Assembly: GCF_004339675.1 (NCBI RefSeq)
Contig: NZ_SLVM01000011.1
Span: 1 to 64,000 of the forward strand
Direction: 5' to 3'
DNA: 64,000 nucleotides
Source of the DNA: Rhodovulum steppense
GTDB taxonomy: Bacteria > Pseudomonadota > Alphaproteobacteria > Rhodobacterales > Rhodobacteraceae
The notes under the pieces were generated by a model. That model did not search any database. It was not told the origin of the DNA and saw nothing but the letters and a program-made list of their open reading frames with translations. Below are positions 59,072-64,000 of the stretch, one piece after another (positions within the stretch are counted from its first letter, which is position 1; every line of letters begins with the position of its first letter). The translations under genes and the position numbers were made by a program.

Positions 59072-60286
59072 ATGCGATTCGTCCTGAGCCTGCTGACCTG
59101 CGTCGCGCTGCCCGTGGCGGCGCTGGCCGAGGAGATGCGCGCGATCACCGGCAGCCTGATCTATCGCGAGCGGATCGCGCTGCCGCCCGATGCCGAGATT
59201 CTGCTGGAACTGCGCGACGGGGCCGGGGCGCTGGTCGAGACCGCGCAGCATCCGACTGACGGGGCGCAGGTGCCGCTGCCCTTTGCGCTGGACGGTCCCG
59301 CGGGCACGGACCTGACCCTGCGCGCGGCGCTGCGGCTTGGCGGCGAGATTCGCTGGCTCAGCGATGCGGTGGAGATCGAGGCGGGCGAGGACGCTGTAGA
59401 GGCGGGCGCGCTGATGCTGACGGGTTTTCGCCCGATGGGCTTTGCCAGCACGATGAACTGCGGCGAACTGGTGGTGGAACTGGGCTTTGTCGGCGAGGGC
59501 GCGCGGCTGCGGATCGGCGGGCAATATGTCGATCTGGTGCAGGAAGTCACCGCCTCTGGCGCGAAATTCGTGGCCGAGGGCGATCCCGACACCTGGATCT
59601 GGACCAAGGGCGATGCTGCGACGCTGAGCCTGCATGGTTCCGAATTTCCCGAATGTCACGCGGCGCTGCCGGGGGCCAGCTATCGGGCGCGGGGCAACGA
59701 ACCGGGCTGGACGCTGGAAATCGCGGGCGGGCAGATGCGCTATGCGGGCGATTACGGCGCGACCGAGATCGCGGCGCCGCTGCCCGAGCCCGAAATCGTG
59801 GACGGCGCGCGCCGCTATGCCGCCGAAGGGGCGGATCTGGTGCTGACCCTCACACAGGCGCTGTGCCGCGACACGATGACCGGCATGCCCTATCCCGCGA
59901 CGGCCTTGGTTGAAACCGGCGGGCAAAGCCTGTCGGGCTGCGGCGGCGATCCGATGGACCTGTTGGCCGCGCATCCCTGGCGGGTCGAGGATATCGGGGG
60001 CGGCGGCATCGTCGATTCCTCGAATGTCGGCATTGCCTTTGGCCGCGACGGGCGCGTTTCGGGCAGCGGCAGTTGCAACCGGTTCATGGGCGGGGCCGAA
60101 TTGTCCGGCGAGGGGCTGCGCATCGGCCCGGTCGCGGCGACGATGATGGCCTGTCCCGAGGCGCTGATGGAGCAGGAACAGCGCTTTTTCAGGCTGCTGG
60201 ATCAGGTGGACCGGTTCGATTTCGCCGAGGATGGCGCGCTGCTGCTGATCGGGGGCGACACGGTGCTGGCGACCGCGCGGCGCTGA
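59072..60286 (+). CDS. secreted YbaY/META-domain (HslJ-like) protein
   Basis: A 404-residue protein with a signal peptide (about 1-19, VAALAEE). It begins with a YbaY-type lipoprotein-chaperone-like domain (TGSLIYRERIALPPDAEI), then a COG3650-like region (YRARGNEPGWTLEIAGG) and ends with a META/HslJ domain (WRVEDIGGGGIVDSS, GRVSGSGSCNRFMGG). Such combinations occur in cell-envelope stress proteins, but the function is not established. Confidence 0.87.
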   Translation: MRFVLSLLTCVALPVAALAEEMRAITGSLIYRERIALPPDAEILLELRDGAGALVETAQHPTDGAQVPLPFALDGPAGTDLTLRAALRLGGEIRWLSDAVEIEAGEDAVEAGALMLTGFRPMGFASTMNCGELVVELGFVGEGARLRIGGQYVDLVQEVTASGAKFVAEGDPDTWIWTKGDAATLSLHGSEFPECHAALPGASYRARGNEPGWTLEIAGGQMRYAGDYGATEIAAPLPEPEIVDGARRYAAEGADLVLTLTQALCRDTMTGMPYPATALVETGGQSLSGCGGDPMDLLAAHPWRVEDIGGGGIVDSSNVGIAFGRDGRVSGSGSCNRFMGGAELSGEGLRIGPVAATMMACPEALMEQEQRFFRLLDQVDRFDFAEDGALLLIGGDTVLATARR

Positions 60287-60351
60287 GGCTTTTCCCCCCA
60301 CCAAGGCTTTCCCCGGGCGCGGCGGGCGGCTATGGTCCGCGCCAATGATGT

Positions 60352-60652
60352 GCGGACGTGGCGAAATCGGTAGACGCAGCAGACTTTGATTGGAGTGCCC
60401 GCGGGGAAACCCGCGGTGCAGAACCGCTCAAATTCGGGGAACGCTAACGGGCCAAGGCCCCATGCCAATCCCGAGCCAAGCCCCGCAAGGGGAAGGTGTA
60501 GAGACTGGACGGGCGGCGCCTAAAGCCCTTGCTGGCCATGGCGAAGGGACAGTCCAGACCACGAACGCCAGATGGCGGCGGCGAAAGCCGAAGTGGTACG
60601 AAAATCTGCTTCTCGCACGAGAGTACGGGTTCGAGTCCCGTCGTCCGCACCA
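60352..60652 (+). tRNA. tRNA-Leu (TAA anticodon) interrupted by a group I intron
   Basis: Exon 1 is 60352-60386 (GCGGACG acceptor strand, D-arm, anticodon stem GCAGA and loop bases C, T, T). Exon 2 is 60601-60652 (AAAA, stem TCTGC, long variable arm TCTCG/CGAGA, T-arm ACGGGTTCGAGTCCCGT, acceptor CGTCCGC, discriminator A, encoded CCA). After splicing the loop reads CTTAAAA, anticodon TAA. The 214-nt intron splits the anticodon after its first base, as in cyanobacterial tRNA-Leu. The gene ends 13 nt before the convergent carA stop. Confidence 0.95.
60387..60600 (+). ncRNA. group I self-splicing intron in tRNA-Leu
   Basis: The exon ends in U (U-G splice pair with GAG of the internal guide at 60394-60396) and the intron ends in G. 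Conserved blocks are P (AATTCGGGGAA near 60431), Q (AATCCCGAGCC at 60467-60477), R (GGTGTAGAGACTGGACGG at about 60494-60512) and S (AAGGGACAGTCC at about 60544-60555). No homing endonuclease is present. The size is that of the small cyanobacterial/proteobacterial tRNA introns. Confidence 0.93.
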
Positions 60653-60665
60653 CCCCCCAAAGGGG

Positions 60666-61820
60666 TCAGGCCCGCGCCGCCATCGCCGCGGCGAAGCGTT
60701 CGAACAGGTAATAGCTGTCCTGCGGGCCGGGGCTGGCCTCGGGGTGATATTGCACGCTGAACACCGGCCGGTCGGCCATGCGGATGCCGCAATTCGAGCC
60801 GTCGAACAGCGAGACATGGGTCTCGACCACGCCTTGGGGCAGGGTCTGGCTGTCCACGGTGAAGCCATGGTTCATCGAGGTGATCTCGACCTTGCCGGTT
60901 TCCAGATCCTTCACCGGATGGTTCGCGCCGTGATGGCCGTGGTTCATCTTGATCGTCTTCGCGCCCAGCGCCAGCGCCAGCATCTGGTGGCCGAGGCAGA
61001 TGCCGAAGAGCGGCACGTCCCGTTCCAGCACCTTGCGGATCATCGGCACGGCATAGTCGCCGGTCGCCGCCGGATCGCCCGGCCCGTTCGACAGGAACAC
61101 GCCATCGGGGTTCAGCGCCAGCACGTCCTCGGCGGTGGCGGTGGCGGGCAGCACGGTGACCTCGCAGCCCGCCGAGGCGAGGCAGCGCAGGATGTTGCGT
61201 TTCGCGCCATAGTCGATCGCGACCACGCGATGCCCCGGCCCTTCGCGCCCTGCATAGCCTTCGGGCCAGGCCCAGCGCATCTCGTCCCAGCGATAGCTTT
61301 GCGCGCAGGTCACGTCCTTCGCGAGGTCGAGGCCCACCAGCCCCGACCAGCCGCGCGCCCTTGCCACCATCTTCTCGATGTCGAAGCGGCCTTCGGGGTC
61401 ATGGGCCAGCGCCACATGCGGCGCGCCCTGCTGGCGGATCGCGCGGGTCAGCCGCCGCGTGTCGATGCCGCCGATCCCGATCCGGCCGCGCCGGGCCAGC
61501 CAGTCCTTCAACGCGCCCGCCGCGCGCCAGTTCGAGGGCTCGGTCGGATCCCATTTGACCACCATGCCCGCGGCGACCGGTTCGGCGGTCTCGTCATCCT
61601 CGGGATTGACGCCGACATTGCCGACATGGGGGAAGGTGAAGGTCACCACCTGCCCGGCATAGGAGGGGTCGGTCATGATCTCCTGGTAGCCGGTCATGGC
61701 GGTGTTGAAGCACAGCTCCGCCACCGTCTCGCCGGTCGCGCCGAAGCCTTGCCCGTAGAACACGGTGCCGTCGGCGAGCGTCAGGCAGGCGGTCGGGCGG
61801 GTTTGGGGGGCGGCGGACAT
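60666..61820 (-). CDS. carA: carbamoyl-phosphate synthase small subunit
   Basis: A 384-residue glutamine amidotransferase subunit that hydrolyses glutamine and passes ammonia to CarB for arginine and pyrimidine synthesis. The catalytic Cys is in LFGICLGHQMLALALG; His and Glu are in VQYHPEASPGP; the N-terminal GYQEIMTDPSYAGQ and LSNGPGDP are typical. The ATG at 61820 follows AAGGAG. carB is not in the window. Confidence 0.97.
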   Translation of the reverse strand: MSAAPQTRPTACLTLADGTVFYGQGFGATGETVAELCFNTAMTGYQEIMTDPSYAGQVVTFTFPHVGNVGVNPEDDETAEPVAAGMVVKWDPTEPSNWRAAGALKDWLARRGRIGIGGIDTRRLTRAIRQQGAPHVALAHDPEGRFDIEKMVARARGWSGLVGLDLAKDVTCAQSYRWDEMRWAWPEGYAGREGPGHRVVAIDYGAKRNILRCLASAGCEVTVLPATATAEDVLALNPDGVFLSNGPGDPAATGDYAVPMIRKVLERDVPLFGICLGHQMLALALGAKTIKMNHGHHGANHPVKDLETGKVEITSMNHGFTVDSQTLPQGVVETHVSLFDGSNCGIRMADRPVFSVQYHPEASPGPQDSYYLFERFAAAMAARA

Positions 61821-62001
61821 CGGGCTCTCCTTGGGCAGAATCCGGCGGACACTAGGCCCCGGGGGGCAAAGAATCAAGGGTTGCGGCAAAATGTGAAGTT
61901 TCGTGATTTCAATGGGTTGAGCCTTTTGGCCGGGCTTGCCTCGCCCGGAGGGGGACACTATGTTGTCGCCCCTGACGCGCAACCGAGCCAGGGGATCCCC
62001 G

Positions 62002-62460
62002 ATGGACCTGAGAACCCGCATCTCGACCGCGCTGACGGCCGCGATGAAGTCCCGCGAAGCGGAGCGGCTGGGCACGCTGCGGCTGATCAATGCCGCGATC
62101 AAGGACAAGGACATCGCGCTGCGCGGCGAGGGCATCGAAGAGGGCATTGGCGAGGCCGAGGTTCTGGCGATCCTCGGCCGCATGATCAAGCAGCGCCAGG
62201 AAAGCGCGCGCGCCTATGAAGAGGGCGGGCGGCTCGATCTGGCCGAGGCCGAGCGTGCCGAGATCGCCGTGGTCGAGGAATTCCTGCCGCGCCAGCTGAG
62301 CGAGGCCGAGGTGGCGCAGGCGGTCGATGACGCGATTGCCCGGACCGGCGCCGCCTCGATCCGCGACATGGGCCGGGTGATGGGCGTGCTCAAGGCCGAA
62401 TATGCGGGGCGGATGGATTTCGGCGCGGTCGGCCCCGCGGTGCGCGAGCGCCTTGCCTGA
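62002..62460 (+). CDS. GatB/YqeY domain-containing protein
   Basis: A 152-residue YqeY-type protein (DLRTRISTALTAAMKSREAERL, then LGRMIKQRQESARAYEEGGRLDLAEAERAEI). The family resembles the tail domain of GatB and is linked to tRNA-dependent amidation, but the exact role is not known. The start at 62002 gives family length. It is divergent from carA. Confidence 0.9.
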   Translation: MDLRTRISTALTAAMKSREAERLGTLRLINAAIKDKDIALRGEGIEEGIGEAEVLAILGRMIKQRQESARAYEEGGRLDLAEAERAEIAVVEEFLPRQLSEAEVAQAVDDAIARTGAASIRDMGRVMGVLKAEYAGRMDFGAVGPAVRERLA

Positions 62461-62615
62461 CGGCGGGGCAGGGGGACGGGCTTGCATCCGCGCGGCGCGG
62501 CGCCATGTCCTCGCAGGAGATTGTTGGGAAAGACGGGCCAGAAGGTCGGGGGCGGGTTTCGCCCATGCGCGCGCGGCGCTATGCTGAAGGCCGGAACCGA
62601 GACAGGATCAAGACG

Positions 62616-62951
62616 ATGCTTATGAAATTCCTCAAGAGCGTGCGACCCGAGGACTGGCCGGCGGTCATCCTGCGCGGCGCGGCGCTGGTGCTGATCGTGA
62701 GCCACCTGATCGCGTTCTTCTTCATCTACTCGCATTTCATCTTCATCCTGACCGCATTGGTGATGGGCCTGCTGCTTGCGCGCGAGATGTATGAGGATCT
62801 TGCCCAGCGGTTCTTCCGGCTCAAGGCCCAGGCCTATGAGAAGGACCTGATGGAGCGGCAGGACCAGACCCAGCCGCCCGGGCGCGACTCGCTGCTGATC
62901 GAGGGGCGGCCCTCGATGAAGGACATCACCGACCGGGTCACGCGCAACTGA
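62616..62951 (+). CDS. small membrane protein
   Basis: A 111-residue protein with two close membrane helices (about 14-34 and 36-54) and a basic cytoplasmic C-terminal tail. The start follows AGGATC; an ATG at 62565 would add a non-membrane extension. It overlaps the lipB stop by 14 nt in convergent orientation. I do not recognise the family. Confidence 0.6.
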   Translation: MLMKFLKSVRPEDWPAVILRGAALVLIVSHLIAFFFIYSHFIFILTALVMGLLLAREMYEDLAQRFFRLKAQAYEKDLMERQDQTQPPGRDSLLIEGRPSMKDITDRVTRN

Positions 62952-63621
62952 CCCGCGCGGGCGGCGCTGCCGGGCCGAACGCCCGGTCGAAATTCCGCGC
63001 CAGCGCCACGTCCAGATCGGCCATCGTCACCGGCAGGCCCAGATCGACAAGGCTGGTGACGCCATGTTCGCGGATGCCGCAGGGCACGATGCCGTCATAA
63101 TGCGTGAGGTCGGGTTCGACATTGATCGAGAGCCCGTGAAAGCTGATCCAGCGGCGCAGGCGCACCCCGATCGCGGCGATCTTGTCCTCGCGCGGGGCAC
63201 CGGTGGGGCCGGGGGGCAGGTCGGGGCGGACGACCCAGACGCCGACGCGGCCCGCGCGGCGCTCGCCCGCGACGTTGAACTCGGCCAGCGTGGCGATCAC
63301 CCATTCCTCCAGTTGCCAGACGAATCGGCGCACGTCGCGCCCGCGCGCGCCCACATCCAGCATCGCATAGACCACCCGCTGGCCCGGCCCGTGATAGGTG
63401 TATTGCCCGCCGCGCGGCGTGGGAAACACCGGAAACCGGCCCGGATCGGTCAGGTCGGACGGGTTGGCCGAGGTGCCTGCGGTGTAAAGCGGGGGATGCT
63501 CGACCAGCCAGATCGCCTCGCCCGCCCGGCCCGCCGCGATCGCCTCGGCGCGTTTCTCCATAGCGGCGCAGATCTCGGGATAGGTCGAAAATCCCTCGAA
63601 AACGGTCCATTCCGGCCGCAT
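62938..63621 (-). CDS. lipB: octanoyl-(acyl carrier protein):protein N-octanoyltransferase
   Basis: A 227-residue LipB that moves octanoyl groups to lipoyl domains in the first step of lipoate synthesis. Motifs are [51 protein letters not shown] and the catalytic Cys/Lys region [15 protein letters not shown]. The ATG at 63621 is used; the TTG at 63630 is too close to the ribosome-binding site. Confidence 0.95.
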   Translation of the reverse strand: MRPEWTVFEGFSTYPEICAAMEKRAEAIAAGRAGEAIWLVEHPPLYTAGTSANPSDLTDPGRFPVFPTPRGGQYTYHGPGQRVVYAMLDVGARGRDVRRFVWQLEEWVIATLAEFNVAGERRAGRVGVWVVRPDLPPGPTGAPREDKIAAIGVRLRRWISFHGLSINVEPDLTHYDGIVPCGIREHGVTSLVDLGLPVTMADLDVALARNFDRAFGPAAPPARVSCA

Positions 63622-63736
63622 GGTCGTCAATTCCTTCCTTGACAGCTTTCACCGGTCGCCGCGACACTTTGCAAATCCGGGTGTAGCCGGGCGCGCGTGT
63701 GTGACAGCGCCGAAAGTGCTTTTCGGGAGAGATGGC

Positions 63737-64000
63737 ATGATGAAGAAGAAATTTGCAATGGCCTGCCTTGCGGCCAGCGTCGCAGCCACACCGGCCACCC
63801 AGGTCGCGGCCGGCGGAAGCGATATCGCGGGCGGAATCATCGGCGGGATCATCGGTGGCGTGATCGTCAACGAGGCGAACAAGAACCGCCAGCGCCCGCA
63901 ACAGCAGGTGCGCCGGACCGCGCCCAATCCGGGCGTCTCGGCGGCAACGCGCGCGCAGAACCGCGAGGTGCAGACCTCGCTGAACTATTTCGGCTTTCCC
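63737..64000 (+). CDS. secreted peptidoglycan-binding-type protein (partial, runs off the window)
   Basis: The gene is open at the right edge; 88 codons are visible. A signal peptide (MMKKKFAMACLAASVAATPA, cleavage near AAG) is followed by a glycine-rich helix (IAGGIIGGIIGGVIV) and the start of a peptidoglycan-binding-1-like repeat (NREVQTSLNYFGFP). A GGGAGAG site precedes the start. The rest of the gene and its domain order lie outside the window. Confidence 0.75.
   Translation, partial: MMKKKFAMACLAASVAATPATQVAAGGSDIAGGIIGGIIGGVIVNEANKNRQRPQQQVRRTAPNPGVSAATRAQNREVQTSLNYFGFP

Noticed and set aside
60390..62219. Plus-strand open frame through the tRNA-Leu intron and carA
   Set aside because: The first part is the intron and tRNA exon, and the rest is antisense to carA.

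Overview
The window is GC-rich DNA from an alphaproteobacterium, most likely a member of the Rhodobacteraceae. The evidence is the gene content and style: a choXWV/betIBA choline locus, an LdtR-like MarR regulator, an SdhE gene, a CsaA-type tRNA-binding protein, a YbjN protein beside proC, a class II (GlpX) fructose bisphosphatase beside recJ, and a PutR/PutA pair. A bciA gene (divinyl chlorophyllide 8-vinyl reductase) suggests that the organism or its ancestors make bacteriochlorophyll. I saw no rRNA, CRISPR array, plasmid origin or intact insertion sequence.

Layout. 0.4-7.4 kb is a metal (iron) uptake block: two small periplasmic proteins, feoA, feoB and a Cys-rich membrane peptide on the plus strand, facing a TonB/ExbD/ExbD/ExbB operon on the minus strand. 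7.7-10.3 kb has a four-Cys mini-protein and a coupled NfeD/slipin pair. 10.3-17.0 kb is the choline/glycine betaine locus: an ABC importer (minus) divergent from betI-betB-betA (plus), with a BetI-like operator between them. 17.1-25.4 kb holds a heavy-metal domain protein, a DksA-type zinc finger, bciA, a serine hydrolase, malate synthase G, an NhaP-type antiporter with a cyclic-nucleotide domain, and a ribbon-helix-helix protein. 25.5-28.6 kb is a glyoxalase-like/Tat subunit/GMC oxidoreductase operon. 29.3-34.9 kb is a housekeeping run (ybjN, proC, csaA, 2-hydroxyacid dehydrogenase, glpX, recJ).

A tRNA-Glu at 34.9 kb borders a lower-GC stretch (35.0-36.5 kb) with a DUF3800 protein, an orphan small ORF and several terminators. 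This looks like the remains of a small island. Then come a methanethiol-oxidase (SBP56) gene paired with a membrane protein, an aspartate aminotransferase, a XRE regulator with sdhE, the LdtR-like regulator and thyX. A strongly AT-rich gene (42.7-43.7 kb) with a HEPN-like RNNFGH motif is joined to the end of thyX. 43.8-50.6 kb carries small membrane proteins, a cold-shock protein, an ArsC/Spx-like protein, thrS and valS. 50.7-58.4 kb has a form II CoxL-like protein, an inositol monophosphatase, a Flp-like pilin, a rhomboid protease and putA with its divergent regulator. 59-64 kb has a META-domain protein, tRNA-Leu, carA, a YqeY protein, lipB and a truncated peptidoglycan-binding-type protein.

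The most striking find is that tRNA-Leu(UAA) at 60,352-60,652 is split by a 214-nt group I intron placed between the first and second anticodon bases. Other points of interest are the HEPN-like gene behind thyX, an ExbD paralogue with Asn in place of the proton-path Asp, a structured RNA candidate in front of the ybjN-like gene, several sharp inverted repeats that could be operators, and a short low-GC patch inside valS.
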